64,000 bases of DNA from contig NZ_GL636091.1 of assembly GCF_000186465.1 (NCBI RefSeq), forward strand, positions 1,818,073 to 1,882,072, in the 5' to 3' direction. This stretch comes from Streptococcus australis ATCC 700641. Its GTDB lineage: Bacteria; Bacillota; Bacilli; Lactobacillales; Streptococcaceae. The notes beneath the pieces are model-generated. The model saw only the letters and a list, made by a program, of their open reading frames with translations, was not told the origin of the DNA and did no database searches. Shown piece by piece: positions 11,901 through 21,117 of this stretch; the first letter of the stretch is position 1, and each line of letters starts with the position of its first letter. The translations under genes and the position numbers were made by a program.

Positions 11901-13538
11901 ATCAACGTAAGCTTTTTCGACGATACCTTTCCAGTTTTCTCCTAGAACACCTGCTAAGTACCAACCTTTGTTTCCAGCAGCGTGCAGTTTCCCGATAAAG
12001 GCAACATTACTTACCTTCCCACTACCATCAATTTTATTGATAATACCAGCTACATCGTTGCCCCCAACAACATTACCTGTTACTTTAACATTTTCGACAG
12101 TCGCATTATTCTTGATCACATTTGCAATCGGTGCTACTCGATCTACCGTAGGTAGGTCGATCGCTACGTTTTCAAGCAAGAGATTCTTAACAGTACCACC
12201 TTCGATGTTACCAAATAACGGTCTCGTAATGTTATGGATAGCAAATTTATTGCCTTCTGTACTTTCCAATGTTCCCTTGAAGGTATTGGTTACATAAGAC
12301 TTGCCAGCTGGTTGCACATTACTTGCATTCATACTGCTACCAAGCTTAAAGGTACCAGTCGGATTGGCTTGCATAGCTTTTACAAGTTCGTTGAAATTGT
12401 AGTAGACGTCTCCTTCATGAGCTTTCGGCTTCGCAATGTAGTGGACATAGTCCTCACTGAACTGCTTATCTGCTGCTCGTTGGATGAGATCAGGTGCTTT
12501 AGCAGTCACCTTGTATAATGCTTTTCCATCAATTGTAACTTCTTCGATTTTATCAACGGCCAGTTTTGTGACCTTATTATCATGGGTGGTAACCTTTAAG
12601 TAATAAGGTTTCACATCTGAAGGTGTTTCGGACAAGAGGCTACGATCGGTCTCAAGGCCTTGGTCATCCACGCTAATCAGACTAGTTTCCTTGATGTTTT
12701 TGACTTCAACTTTTTTAAGGTCAAGTCTTAGTGGCTCTTCCTTGAGAACCTCTTCTTCATTCCCATTTCCACGATCATACACCATGGTCGTTGCAAGCGT
12801 ATAATCCTTGTAGTAGTCTAAATCCAGTAAGGCAGCTGCTAAATCAGACTCTGAAAGGGCAAAAGTTTTCACCACTTGATCGCCCTTCTTCAACACCGCC
12901 TGGATGGACTTGATGGTGACACCTTCCGGTTTATCCAAACGATAGGAAGCCCTGGCACTGCGCTTCAATTCTTCCTTATCGACCTGTGTCAAGGTCAAGG
13001 TTGGCTTGTCTAGTTCTTTGGTCCCTTTTTTAATGATCCGATCTTGGGCTTGTTCAACTACTTCCTCCGAAACCGTTGGAGCATCCGCAGTTTTTACACC
13101 TTTAATGGTCTTATAGACTTTGGTAATCTTTTTCTTACCGTTTTGACCAGCTTGAGCAACAACTTCTGTTCCCTTCGGAAGAGTGCTGTCTACTTCAGTT
13201 CTTGTCTCGAAAGGAATTTCTTCAAATGAAACTTCTTCAACTTGACCTTCAATAGCCTTTGTACCACGACTAATTTTTTCGTTTACTGGAGCCTTAACAG
13301 TTTCTGTACTCGTGCTGATTGGGTCCCCAACTTTTTGACCATTGACAGTCTTATAGACACGGTGAATCAGCTGACTTCCTGCTTGACCATTTTGAATCAC
13401 TGTTTCTTCATCAGTGTAGCGGTTCGCATCTGATACATATTCGGTTTCATACGGAAGGACCACCGTTTCTGTTTCTGTAACCGTTCCTTCCGTTATTTGA
13501 TAAGCTGGATTCTCTGGCTGTACAGGAGCTTCACCCAC
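8943..13538 (-). CDS. C-terminal fragment of the M26 metalloprotease (G5 repeats and peptidase domain)
   Basis: 1,531 codons, opening inside the tandem repeat at a Met that is internal to the restored protein (about residue 394). It holds two G5 domains (about residues 20-95 and 98-172), a linker, a region rich in short GG/NV turns typical of the M26 N-terminal domain (about 390-620), and the M26 C-terminal peptidase domain. The zinc site is HETTH at residues 1196-1200 (bases 9937-9951) with the third ligand Glu about 20 residues later (DLEAFAQ). All catalytic residues are intact, so only the frameshift would inactivate the protein. Without the upstream part it has no secretion signal and would not be exported. 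Confidence 0.8.
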   Translation of the reverse strand: MGEAPVQPENPAYQITEGTVTETETVVLPYETEYVSDANRYTDEETVIQNGQAGSQLIHRVYKTVNGQKVGDPISTSTETVKAPVNEKISRGTKAIEGQVEEVSFEEIPFETRTEVDSTLPKGTEVVAQAGQNGKKKITKVYKTIKGVKTADAPTVSEEVVEQAQDRIIKKGTKELDKPTLTLTQVDKEELKRSARASYRLDKPEGVTIKSIQAVLKKGDQVVKTFALSESDLAAALLDLDYYKDYTLATTMVYDRGNGNEEEVLKEEPLRLDLKKVEVKNIKETSLISVDDQGLETDRSLLSETPSDVKPYYLKVTTHDNKVTKLAVDKIEEVTIDGKALYKVTAKAPDLIQRAADKQFSEDYVHYIAKPKAHEGDVYYNFNELVKAMQANPTGTFKLGSSMNASNVQPAGKSYVTNTFKGTLESTEGNKFAIHNITRPLFGNIEGGTVKNLLLENVAIDLPTVDRVAPIANVIKNNATVENVKVTGNVVGGNDVAGIINKIDGSGKVSNVAFIGKLHAAGNKGWYLAGVLGENWKGIVEKAYVDAEITGNKAKAAGLVYSSQNGGNNNTLGREGVLRNSVAKGSIELKEAVQSGGLLGTNWALGAIEDNITMMKVKTGEMVFGHSDIDADDYFTYSRTKRNYSVEDVSEGKKTYNNSRKIPSISLAEAEQKIEAMGITADKFESTKPVEDKLNNLVNKDDQYKAIEGYDAARELAYRNIAKLQPFYNKEWIVDQGNKLATGSPLLTKEVLSVTAMKGNDFVTELADADHILIHYSDKTKDIFTISLKESKVKQVKEYSVAELGEVVYTPNIVDKDRSDLINAIVEKLSPVELQSDPIYQKLGRTGPNKVNAIKDLYLEESFKEVKDNLAKFVKQLLENEDHQLNTDEAAKRALIKKIDDNKAAVLLGLSYLNRYYGVKFDNFNVKQLMLFKPDFYGKNVSVLDFLIQIGSKESNIKGDRTLEAYREAIGGVIGISELNSFLDYNMRLFTNDTNLNDWFIKATKDNVYIVEPATTTPEFADKKHRAYEGLNNDMHGKMILPLLNLKDAHMFLISTYNTMAYSSFEKYGKYTEAERNAFKAEIDKVAKAQQNYLDFWSRLSIDKVRNQLLKSNNMVPTPVLDNQNYKDISTDKYGHTNSGKDVAPIRELYGPTGRYHATDWRMGAVARVYGNPYKDDSVFFMVTDMISDFGISAFTHETTHVNDRMVYLGGSRHREGTDLEAFAQGMLQTPSVSNPNGEYKALGLNMAYERPNDGNQWYNTNPNDLKSRDEIDRYMKGYNDTLMLLDYLEGEAVLDKANQDLNNVWFKKVDKQYRGNNTKNQFDKVRPLSDEEKAIPLRTVDDLITNNFMTNRGPGNRVYNPTDFDSAYVNVPMMTGIYGGNTSEGAPGAMSFKHNTFRIWGYYGYEKGFLNYASNMLKAESKKAGKDTLGDDFIINKISDGKFSTLEDWKKAYFKEVVTSAKNGIQSFEIDGKTYNSYEDLKQAFAEAVDKDKATLSNGSVKFDHTVSLKEKVFKKLLQQTDSFKTSIFK

Positions 13539-14719
13539 GTGGCCTTCTTCCTGCGTTCCTTTGGCTTCAACGACACCGGTATAGGCGGGGTTCTCTGGCT
13601 GTACAGGAGCTTCACCAACATGGCCTTCTTCTTGCGTTCCTTTGGCTTCAACGACACCGGTATAAGCTGGGTTCTCTGGCTGTACAGGAGCTTCACCAAC
13701 ATGGCCTTCTTCTGTGTTCCTTTAGCAGTTACAACTGGAGCAGGTTGAGGACTTGGTTGAATCTCCTCCTTTGTTCCAATAGAAATAATTTGTGGAACTG
13801 CTTCTTTTGTTACAGTTCTTTCAAGTACTTTGCGAACTTCCTGACCATTTACCGTACTCACTTCCGTTAAAACAGTTTGTTCCCCATTTTGCCCAGCTCT
13901 TAGAACCGTCGTTTGACCTTTGGCTAAAGTAGGATCTGGTTGTTCTACAGTTTCAAATGGGATACTTTCTGTTGAAACTTCAACTTTTGGCTTTTCCACT
14001 ACAGGGAAACTAGGTCCTTCTTTTGGTGTAACCTGAGATAGAGTCTCCTCTTTCGTTGTAGGTTGATAGAGATCGGAGATTGCCGGCTTTTCTTCAACTT
14101 TCACGACAGGCGCTTGCCCATCCAATTTAGGTCTAGCTGAATGTCGGAGATAACCGACATAGTCATAACCTTCAATCGGTATAACACCGTTGGCTAATTC
14201 TTTACTGCTTGCAATTGAAAGAGTTTGATTGTAGCTTCGTAATTCAATATTTTGCAAGGCCGCAGCATCGATAGACAAGAGCAGACTTTGCCCCATGGAA
14301 CCAATTAATAAAAGTCCCATTACTTTTTTACGGTGTTTCTTGGACAGCAAAAGAACTGCAAAGGATGCAGTCGCTAAACTAAGCCCCGCAATCGCCAATT
14401 CGGTCGTCCCTGTTTGTGGCAGTATACTTTGGCTAGCTGTTTTCTTCCTATACACTAGATAAAAGGTATCTTCATTTTGATACTCTTCAGGAATAGCATG
14501 AATCACCTGGGCTTGCTCTTCGGGTGTTAACTCATTTTCCGTAACATATCCTAAATGAACTGTCGCTTCTCGTGTCAGTTGATCTGCTTGTACTGATGGT
14601 GCTCCTAATAAGCTAGTTGCAAAGAAAAAGGCTCCAATAGCAACCGGTCCTACCCCGACGGATAATTTTCGAATCGAATACTTAGTAATCTTTTCAACAG
14701 CTTTTCTTGTTTGTTTCAT
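13493..14719 (-). CDS. N-terminal fragment of the M26 metalloprotease (signal, LPXTG, first G5)
   Basis: 408 codons as read. Residues 1-46 form a YSIRK-type signal peptide (KYSIRKLSVGVGPVAIG). LPQTG lies at residues 100-104 with membrane segments at about 108-124 and 133-153; an N-terminal sortase motif is the hallmark of streptococcal M26 proteases. A first G5 domain spans about residues 250-320. After about residue 335 the frame is wrong: the last ~70 residues are out-of-frame translations of the 81-bp repeat (recurring VKLLYSQR) and are not meaningful protein. Candidate promoter TTGCTA (14848-14853), 17 bases, TAAGAT (14825-14830). Confidence 0.75.
   Translation of the reverse strand: MKQTRKAVEKITKYSIRKLSVGVGPVAIGAFFFATSLLGAPSVQADQLTREATVHLGYVTENELTPEEQAQVIHAIPEEYQNEDTFYLVYRKKTASQSILPQTGTTELAIAGLSLATASFAVLLLSKKHRKKVMGLLLIGSMGQSLLLSIDAAALQNIELRSYNQTLSIASSKELANGVIPIEGYDYVGYLRHSARPKLDGQAPVVKVEEKPAISDLYQPTTKEETLSQVTPKEGPSFPVVEKPKVEVSTESIPFETVEQPDPTLAKGQTTVLRAGQNGEQTVLTEVSTVNGQEVRKVLERTVTKEAVPQIISIGTKEEIQPSPQPAPVVTAKGTQKKAMLVKLLYSQRTQLIPVSLKPKERKKKAMLVKLLYSQRTPPIPVSLKPKERRKKATWVKLLYSQRIQLIK
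13502..13733. repeat. 81-bp tandem repeat in the metalloprotease gene
   Basis: Unit of 81 bases (27 residues, GEAPVQPENPAYTGVV then EAKGTQEEGHV) in about 2.8 copies; the landmark TCTCTGG recurs at 13511, 13592 and 13673. The copies are nearly identical, which favours copy-number change by slippage. The frameshift is in the copy nearest the gene's 5' end. Confidence 0.9.
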
Positions 14720-14824
14720 TCTATAACTTCCTACATAGTAATATTAGTAAATCATAGGAAGCCTCATTTATTTTTGGAGAGGATACTCACTTTCTCTAAA
14801 CAAGCTTCCTGTGATTCTTTACCT

Positions 14825-14853
14825 ATCTTATCTTTTTTCAGTGATTTTAGCAA
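14825..14853 (-). promoter_or_regulatory. Candidate promoter of the metalloprotease gene
   Basis: TTGCTA and TAAGAT with a 17-base spacer on the minus strand, about 106 bases before the ATG. The long leader contains an imperfect inverted repeat (14752-14762 with 14804-14814). Confidence 0.45.
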
Positions 14854-14928
14854 CATATTTTACTCAGATTTCTTCCTTTTTTTGGTTCCCTGTATTTTAG
14901 TAGTAAATTCTTCCTTCCACAAACAAAG

Positions 14929-15006
14929 AAACGCCTAAAATTGTACCGACCCAAAAAGTTAGATTTTTCTGTCTAACTTTTGGGTTACAGTTCAAATTAG
15001 GCGTTT
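14929..15006. terminator. Nested hairpin terminator between glgA and the metalloprotease gene
   Basis: The outer stem is AAACGCCTAA with TTAGGCGTTT (10 bp, perfect); the inner stem is CCCAAAAAGTTAGA with TCTAACTTTTGGG. On the minus strand T-rich bases follow, so it ends the glg operon. The near symmetry means it could work both ways. Confidence 0.75.
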
Positions 15007-15016
15007 TTCATTCATC

Positions 15017-16444
15017 TTATAATGATTGATACAAATCAGCATAATGTTGACTAGCTGTATCCCATGAGAAGTCACGGCTCATGGCTTCTCTTTGGAGACC
15101 AAGCCAAGCATCCTTATCATGAGTATAGACCGTCAAAGCTTGATCGACAGCCCAGTTTAGCCAATAACCAGAAAGGTTATTAAAGCTAAAACCAGTACCA
15201 CTTCCGTCAACTACATTATAGGCTTGAACAGTATCGCGAAGTCCCCCTACCTCATGAACCAATGGCAAGGTTCCATAACGCATAGCCATCATTTGAGATA
15301 GACCACATGGTTCAAAACGACTCGGCATCAAGAAAACATCCGAAGCAGCGTAGATTTCTTGAGCTAACTGCACATCGAACATAATATTGGCAGAGAGTTT
15401 ATCTGGATAAGCTTGACCAAACCAAGAAAAGGCATGTTCAAAGCCAGGATCTCCCGTTCCCAAAAGAACGATTTGGATATCCTTTTGTAGGAGGTTGTGT
15501 AATTCTTCAACCACCACATCAAAGCCTTTTTGGCGAGTCAAACGTGAAACGATTCCGAACAAGGGAACATCCTCACGAACCGGAAGTCCAACACGTTCCT
15601 GAAGAGCTCGTTTGCTTGCTGCTTTTCCTGATAAATCATCTTTACTGAAATGATAGGTCAAGAGGGGATCTGTCTCAGGATTGTAGAGGTCTGTATCGAT
15701 TCCGTTCACAATCCCTGTTAATTTACCAGATTCCATGCGCAAGATTTGATCAAGGCCACAACCATATTCAGCTGTCCTGATTTCATAGCTATAACTTGGT
15801 GAAACAGTGGTTACACGATCTGCATAGAGAATCCCTGCCTTCATCCAGTTTAAGCAATCTTTCCACCGAAGAGTGCCATCCTCATAGCGCTCAAATCCAA
15901 CTCCAAACAAATCCCACAACATTCCTGGGTCAAACTGACCTTGGAACTCCAGATTGTGGATGGTTAAGACAGATTTGATTCCATTGTAAGCTTGAATCCA
16001 ACGGTATTTCTCTTTTAGTAGGAAAGGAATCATAGCAGTATGGTAGTCATGAGCGTGGATGATATCAGGAATAAAGTCCACTCGTTCCATCATCTCAAGC
16101 GTTGCCAATTGGAAGTAGGCAAAGCGCTCCCCATCATCAAAATCTCCGTAGACATGTCCTCTAAAGAAATATTTCTGGTTATCAATAAAATAGAAGGTGA
16201 CACCATCACGATAGATGCGTTTCACACCAACATATTCACTTCTCCATCCCACTCTGGTCTCGAAGTGTAAAACATCTTCAACTTGGTCGCCAAATTTCGC
16301 CTCTACCATGTCGTAGTAAGGGAGGACGACACGAACATCATGACCTTTTTTAGCCAAGGATTTAGGGAGTGCTCCAATGACATCTCCCAAGCCCCCGGTT
16401 TTTGAAAAAGGAGCTCCTTCAGCGGCAACAAACAATAATTTCAT
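15017..16444 (-). CDS. glgA: Glycogen synthase GlgA
   Basis: 475-residue GT5 glycosyltransferase that adds glucose from ADP-glucose to the growing alpha-1,4-glucan. The ADP-glucose site KTGGLGDV is at residues 15-22, and the C-terminal GT-B signature with Glu ([18 protein letters not shown]) is at about residues 376-393. The ATG overlaps the glgD stop by one base, so the pair is translationally coupled. It is the last gene of the operon; the glycogen phosphorylase gene glgP, often next in line, is not here. Confidence 0.95.
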   Translation of the reverse strand: MKLLFVAAEGAPFSKTGGLGDVIGALPKSLAKKGHDVRVVLPYYDMVEAKFGDQVEDVLHFETRVGWRSEYVGVKRIYRDGVTFYFIDNQKYFFRGHVYGDFDDGERFAYFQLATLEMMERVDFIPDIIHAHDYHTAMIPFLLKEKYRWIQAYNGIKSVLTIHNLEFQGQFDPGMLWDLFGVGFERYEDGTLRWKDCLNWMKAGILYADRVTTVSPSYSYEIRTAEYGCGLDQILRMESGKLTGIVNGIDTDLYNPETDPLLTYHFSKDDLSGKAASKRALQERVGLPVREDVPLFGIVSRLTRQKGFDVVVEELHNLLQKDIQIVLLGTGDPGFEHAFSWFGQAYPDKLSANIMFDVQLAQEIYAASDVFLMPSRFEPCGLSQMMAMRYGTLPLVHEVGGLRDTVQAYNVVDGSGTGFSFNNLSGYWLNWAVDQALTVYTHDKDAWLGLQREAMSRDFSWDTASQHYADLYQSL

Positions 16445-17580
16445 TATCCAATATCCTCTGTAATCACAGCACCTTTTTTAATCACAAGAGGTGCTTCTTT
16501 GGTTCCACGAATGGTTACACCAGTTTCAACTACGACGCCCTTGTCAAGAATCGCATGCTCAACGACTGCTCCCTCATGGACAACGACACCTGGGAACAGG
16601 AGACTGCTACGAATTTCTGCCCCCTGGTGTAGATGAACACGACGAGAAATGATAGAATCATGCACCAAAGCTTCGACAATACTTCCTGATGCAAATTGCG
16701 AATTCTTAATTTGCGAACCAGGAGCATAGTAAGTTGGCTCTTCATTTTTCACCTTGGTATAAACTTTTTGATTTGGTGAGAAGAGAGACATGAATTTATT
16801 GGTTTCCAACATATCCAAGTTAGCACGATAATAGGATTCAACTGAATGAATATTGGCAATATAGCCAGTGTATTCAAAAGCGAAAGCCCCGTGTTCTACT
16901 GCTAAATCACGAAGGATATAACGCAATTTTTCTGGATGTTCTTTATGGATTTCTGCTTCTAATTTTTCAATCAACCATGGTGTATCAACGATAAAGATAT
17001 CCGTTGACATATTATAGAGAGCATCTGGATCTGTTCCATCAAACAACTTTTGTCCACGTACATGGTCTGTCTCATCGATTTCTAAAACCGCATTTACTTC
17101 AGAGATGTCACGATGATGCATCTTTTTGTACACCACTGTGATTGGTCTGTCAGCGGTATTGTGCAAGTGGAAGACTTGGTTCAAATCAATGTTTACTAAG
17201 ATATCACAGTTAAGAGCGACTGTCTGGTTCGAACCAGAGCGTTTCAAATAGGTCAATAGTTGCTCATAATATTCCTTGCCAACGTTTGAACTTTCTACTG
17301 GAGTGTTGTAGATACCGAGATAGTAGTGGCTCAAAAGAGTTGACAAGCCCCACTCACGACCAGAGCGGATATGGTCAAAGACAGAACTAATATTTTCTTG
17401 TTGAAAAATACCAAATACACTACGGATTCCCGCATTGGCTAAACTTGAAAGTGGGAAGTCAATCAAACGATATTTCCCATCAAATGGTAGACTGGCAACA
17501 GGACGATGATCTGTCAATGATGACATATCATGGAAGCCTACTGTGTTTCCTAAAATGGCTGAATACTTATCAATCTTCAT
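16444..17580 (-). CDS. glgD: GlgD, ADP-glucose pyrophosphorylase regulatory-type subunit
   Basis: A 378-residue nucleotidyltransferase-like protein with a C-terminal left-handed beta-helix of hexapeptides ([19 protein letters not shown]). The N-terminus lacks the GGxGTRL triphosphate loop seen in GlgC (here [14 protein letters not shown]), as in other Firmicute GlgD proteins, which assist GlgC in a heteromeric enzyme. It overlaps glgC by 11 bases. Confidence 0.92.
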   Translation of the reverse strand: MKIDKYSAILGNTVGFHDMSSLTDHRPVASLPFDGKYRLIDFPLSSLANAGIRSVFGIFQQENISSVFDHIRSGREWGLSTLLSHYYLGIYNTPVESSNVGKEYYEQLLTYLKRSGSNQTVALNCDILVNIDLNQVFHLHNTADRPITVVYKKMHHRDISEVNAVLEIDETDHVRGQKLFDGTDPDALYNMSTDIFIVDTPWLIEKLEAEIHKEHPEKLRYILRDLAVEHGAFAFEYTGYIANIHSVESYYRANLDMLETNKFMSLFSPNQKVYTKVKNEEPTYYAPGSQIKNSQFASGSIVEALVHDSIISRRVHLHQGAEIRSSLLFPGVVVHEGAVVEHAILDKGVVVETGVTIRGTKEAPLVIKKGAVITEDIG

Positions 17581-18712
17581 CTGTTGCTACCCCCACTTTT
17601 TCGTTATATCCAACGACTTGTACTTCTTCCGTTCCATCGATGACTACACCTTCTGAAACGACCGCTCCTTCACCGATTATAGCGCGTTTAATCACGGCAC
17701 CTTGTCCGATAATGGCACCACTCATGATGACAGAATCTTCAACGACTGCACCTTTACGAACTTGTGCTTCCGTAGACAAGATAGAATGTTTTACTGTTCC
17801 GTCTACCAAGCATCCATCCACCACCAAGGAATCTTCAATATGGGTATGTTCGCCAAAGAAGTTTGGTGGTGAAATCAAGTTACGAGAATAGATCTTCCAG
17901 TGACGATCACGGCTATCCAAAGCATTGTTTGGATCAATGTATTCCATATTCGCTTCCCAGAGAGATTCAATGGTCCCCACGTCTTTCCAATAGCCCTTGA
18001 ATTCATAAGCATAAACGCTTTCTCCAGATTCAAGGTAAGTTGGAATAACGTTTTTACCAAAGTCAGACATATCGATGTCACTCTTCTCTGCAGCTACTAG
18101 CATATTGCGAAGGCGAGACCAGTCAAAAATGTAGATACCCATGGAAGCTTTTGTTGATTTTGGCTCTGCAGGTTTTTCTTCAAATTCGACAATTCGATTG
18201 TTGGCATCCGTATTCATGATTCCGAAACGGCTAGCTTCTTTTAAAGGTACATCCAATACAGCTACTGTAAGGCTTGCATTGTGATCTTTGTGAGACTGAA
18301 GCATTTCGTCATAGTCCATCTTGTAGATATGGTCTCCAGAAAGGATCAACACGTACTCTGGATTGATGCTATCGATGTAGTCGATATTTTGGAAAATCGC
18401 ATGACTTGTTCCTTCAAACCAACGATTTCCTTCACTTGCAGAATAAGGTTGAAGGATAGAAACCCCAGTATTAATACCATCAAGACCCCAACTTGAACCA
18501 TTTCCGATATGATTATTTAAGGCAAGCGGTTGATACTGAGTAATCACGCCAACATTGTGGATACCTGAGTTGGCACAGTTGGATAAGGCAAAGTCAATAA
18601 TACGATAACGTCCCCCAAATTGCACTGCAGGTTTGGCAATGCTTTGAGTGAGTTTTCCAAGGCGAGTTCCTTGCCCACCAGCAAGGATCAGAGCTAGCAT
18701 TTCATTCTTCAT
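17570..18712 (-). CDS. glgC: Glucose-1-phosphate adenylyltransferase GlgC
   Basis: 380 residues. It makes ADP-glucose from glucose-1-phosphate and ATP, the committed step of glycogen synthesis. The pyrophosphorylase loop [13 protein letters not shown] is at about residues 11-23; later come the glucose-phosphate site motif EEKPAEPKS and a C-terminal beta-helix. It lies 117 bases after glgB; that gap holds a weak hairpin (AGAGGC with GCCTCT) but no clear terminator. Confidence 0.95.
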   Translation of the reverse strand: MKNEMLALILAGGQGTRLGKLTQSIAKPAVQFGGRYRIIDFALSNCANSGIHNVGVITQYQPLALNNHIGNGSSWGLDGINTGVSILQPYSASEGNRWFEGTSHAIFQNIDYIDSINPEYVLILSGDHIYKMDYDEMLQSHKDHNASLTVAVLDVPLKEASRFGIMNTDANNRIVEFEEKPAEPKSTKASMGIYIFDWSRLRNMLVAAEKSDIDMSDFGKNVIPTYLESGESVYAYEFKGYWKDVGTIESLWEANMEYIDPNNALDSRDRHWKIYSRNLISPPNFFGEHTHIEDSLVVDGCLVDGTVKHSILSTEAQVRKGAVVEDSVIMSGAIIGQGAVIKRAIIGEGAVVSEGVVIDGTEEVQVVGYNEKVGVATDED

Positions 18713-18829
18713 TGATTACTCCTTTTTGGATTGACGAGACCTTCTTCCCACTTCTGAGGAGAGGCACTTTGGCCTCTTCTACAGAGTTAGGAATGGGATC
18801 ATAGACTACGATCAGTAGATCACCAACAA

Positions 18830-20731
18830 CTATTTTTTTGTTTTAGACACATTGGAACGAAGTTTTCGTTTCACTTTCCATACACTAGCTCCAAGAGCTG
18901 GTAAGGTGAAGGTCAAGGTTTGTGGATAATCTTTCCATAATCCCTCTTGAGTCTTCACTTCCTGGTTGTGCTCTTTCCAGACACCTCCCCATTTCTCTAA
19001 TTCTGTATTCCAAATTTCTTCATAGACCCCAGCAACAGGGACGCCGACCGTAAAGTCCTTGCGCTCTACTGGTGCCATATTAAAGATACAAAGCAGATGA
19101 TTTCCTTTGGTATCCTTACGAGTAAAGGTCAAGACACTTTGATCTCGGTTGTCTGCATCAATAATCTCAATGCCATCATAGCTATCATCAATTTCCCACA
19201 ACATCTTGTTGTCTTTGTAGAATTGATTGAGCTGTGAAGTAAACTCTTGCATCTTGCGATTCATGTCATCGTCCAGATTAGACCATTCTAGCTGTTCTTC
19301 AGACTTCCATTCTAAGAATTGACCGAACTCTGAACCCATGAAGAGCAATTTCTTACCTGGATGACAAATCTGATAGGTCAAGAGATTGCGCAAGCCAGCG
19401 AACTGGTTGTAGCGATCTCCCCACATCTTATGCATGAGACTCTTCTTCCCGTGGACCACTTCATCGTGAGAGAAAGGTAACAAGAAGTTTTCAGAGAAGG
19501 CATACATAAAACTAAAGGTCACCAAGTTGAAATCAAATTTCCGGTAAATAGGATCTTCCTCGTAGAAGCGAAGAATATCATTCATCCATCCCATATTCCA
19601 CTTGTAGTCAAATCCTAAACCACCATACTCTTCTGGACCAGTGATTTTGGTGCCAGATGAACTTTCCTCAGCTACCATGATGACATCCGGATGTTCTGAT
19701 TTAATCACAGCATTCATCCGCTTAAGGAAATGGATCCCCTCATAGTTGAGATTTCCACCATCAATATTTGGTGTCCATGGTCCACTATCATAGTCTAAGT
19801 AAAGCATGTTGCTGACCGCATCGACCCGAATTCCATCCAAATGATAAAACTCAATCCAGAACTTCACACTAGAAATGAGGAAGGATTGAACCTGATTTTT
19901 ACCTAGGTCGAAGTTCAAAGCTCCCCAGCCATAGTTGTGGGCACGATGGTGATCCTGGTATTCAAAGGTTGGTGTTCCATCGTAATAAGCCAAGGCATCA
20001 TCATTGATGGTAAAGTGTCCCGGTACCCAGTCCACAATCACCCCAATGTTATTCAAGTGACAAGCTTCCACGAAATCTTGAAACTCTTCCGGTGTTCCGT
20101 AGGTATGCTCTAAGGCAAAGTAACCCATCAATTGATAGCCCCAACTAAGCCCAAGCGGGTGAGCCATCACCGGCATGAACTCCACATGGGTATAGTTCAT
20201 TTTTACCAAGTAAGGAATCAAGTCTTCCTTCAACTGAGCAAATGAATAGGGACTTCCATCTTCATTTCGTTTCCAAGAACCGGCATGAACTTCATAAATA
20301 TTTACTGGACGAGATCTAAAGCCAAGTTTTCTCCGTCTCGCCATCCAGAGTCCATCTTTCCATTTCCGCTCAGGAATCTCCGTAATGACTGCTCCAGTAC
20401 CCGGACGTTTTTCCATGCGGACTGCTAAAGGATCCACCTTCATCAAGCGGTGGCCATTTTGTCTTGTAACATGGAACTTATAGATATCGCCAACTTGAGG
20501 TGCAGTTGTAAAAACTTCCCAAACACCAGCTTCGTTTCGCACCATAGGAATTTCATTTTCTTCCCATTGGGTAAAATCACCTACTAGGTGTACTGCCTGA
20601 GCATTTGGAGCCCATACACGGAAACTATACCCTTCCACACCATCTACTTGCTCTTTATGAGCCCCTAGATAATGTTGAAGATGAAAGTTCTCCCCAGTTC
20701 CAAATGTATACAATGCTTGTTTCGTATCCAT
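18830..20731 (-). CDS. glgB: 1,4-alpha-glucan branching enzyme GlgB
   Basis: 633-residue GH13 enzyme that creates alpha-1,6 branches in glycogen. An N-terminal CBM48-like domain (about residues 25-110: [19 protein letters not shown]) precedes the barrel. The catalytic triad regions are visible: [11 protein letters not shown] (nucleophile Asp), VAEESS (acid Glu) and [10 protein letters not shown] (Asp). It is the first gene of the glg operon, with GAGAGGTGAG before the ATG and a promoter and CcpA-type site upstream. Confidence 0.96.
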   Translation of the reverse strand: MDTKQALYTFGTGENFHLQHYLGAHKEQVDGVEGYSFRVWAPNAQAVHLVGDFTQWEENEIPMVRNEAGVWEVFTTAPQVGDIYKFHVTRQNGHRLMKVDPLAVRMEKRPGTGAVITEIPERKWKDGLWMARRRKLGFRSRPVNIYEVHAGSWKRNEDGSPYSFAQLKEDLIPYLVKMNYTHVEFMPVMAHPLGLSWGYQLMGYFALEHTYGTPEEFQDFVEACHLNNIGVIVDWVPGHFTINDDALAYYDGTPTFEYQDHHRAHNYGWGALNFDLGKNQVQSFLISSVKFWIEFYHLDGIRVDAVSNMLYLDYDSGPWTPNIDGGNLNYEGIHFLKRMNAVIKSEHPDVIMVAEESSSGTKITGPEEYGGLGFDYKWNMGWMNDILRFYEEDPIYRKFDFNLVTFSFMYAFSENFLLPFSHDEVVHGKKSLMHKMWGDRYNQFAGLRNLLTYQICHPGKKLLFMGSEFGQFLEWKSEEQLEWSNLDDDMNRKMQEFTSQLNQFYKDNKMLWEIDDSYDGIEIIDADNRDQSVLTFTRKDTKGNHLLCIFNMAPVERKDFTVGVPVAGVYEEIWNTELEKWGGVWKEHNQEVKTQEGLWKDYPQTLTFTLPALGASVWKVKRKLRSNVSKTKK

Positions 20732-20752
20732 TCACTCACCTCTCTCGCTTTT

Positions 20753-20767
20753 ATGTAAGCGCTTCCT
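20753..20767. promoter_or_regulatory. cre (CcpA) site in the glg promoter
   Basis: ATGTAAGCGCTTCCT matches the published cre consensus WTGNAANCGNWNNCW at all 15 positions. It lies just downstream of the -10 box, where CcpA binding would block transcription when preferred sugars are present. Confidence 0.8.
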
Positions 20768-20776
20768 ATTAGTATT

Positions 20777-20805
20777 ATTCTACTATAAATAGTTGAAATA
20801 TTCAA
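20777..20805 (-). promoter_or_regulatory. Promoter of glgBCDA
   Basis: On the minus strand TTGAAT (20800-20805) and TAGAAT (20777-20782) with a 17-base spacer; the start site would fall within the cre site. Confidence 0.65.
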
Positions 20806-21065
20806 GATTTTTTCTTGAATAATACGATGAAAATTTATGAAAAGAATTTGAAACTTCCATTATTTCTCTGAAATTTCCTAAAATAGATTCATAATTGTTC
20901 AGCTTTCAAACTATCTTTCCAATATTATACTATAAAAATAAGTGTAATTAAAGCTATTTCCGAAATTTTTTAGAAAATTTAGATTTTTTGTTTTGATATA
21001 ACGACAACAACTCCATTTTTGTTCAGCTACTTCATTTAAAGAAACAAATAGACGTTTAAAACAAA
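20806..21065. other. AT-rich intergenic stretch with no recognised gene
   Basis: About 260 bases between the glg promoter and the ptsI terminator. I see no credible reading frame. TTGTTCAGCT occurs twice (20895 and 21019), and a short AT stem (AAATTTT-TTAG-AAAATTT) lies near 20970. Nothing more can be supported. Confidence 0.5.
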
Positions 21066-21070
21066 AAAGC

Positions 21071-21092
21071 TACCACCTCTTCAAAGGTGATA
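21071..21092 (-). terminator. Terminator of ptsHI
   Basis: On the minus strand TATCACCT pairs with AGGTGGTA around a short loop, then GCTTTTTTG. Confidence 0.75.
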
Positions 21093-21117
21093 ACTTTTAT
21101 CAGATTTTTAACATCAA

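Larger units (their letters stand above)
8943..14719 (-). pseudogene. M26-family zinc metalloprotease (IgA1 protease/ZmpB type), frameshifted
   Basis: Two overlapping reading frames (13493-14719 and 8943-13538) together make one M26 metalloprotease of about 1,925 residues. They are split by loss of one A near 13712, within the copy of an 81-bp tandem repeat that is read first. In the two intact copies the sequence reads ACG-CAA-GAA-GAA; here it is ACA-CAG-AAG-AAG, which throws the frame and ends in a stop at 13493. Restored order: YSIRK signal peptide, LPQTG with two membrane segments, three G5 domains with the repeat between the first and second, an M26 N-terminal beta-rich region, and the HEXXH peptidase domain. 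Such proteases sit on the cell surface and cleave host proteins such as IgA1 or mucin-type glycoproteins; the substrate cannot be told from sequence. The gene could be dead, phase-variable, or affected by a sequencing error. Confidence 0.8.

Noticed and set aside
13502..13733. CRISPR array
   Set aside because: The 81-bp repeats have no unique spacers and are coding; no other CRISPR-like repeat pattern was seen in the window.
13497..13748. Plus-strand frame with repeated residues across the 81-bp repeat
   Set aside because: The periodicity comes from the tandem repeat of the real minus-strand gene.
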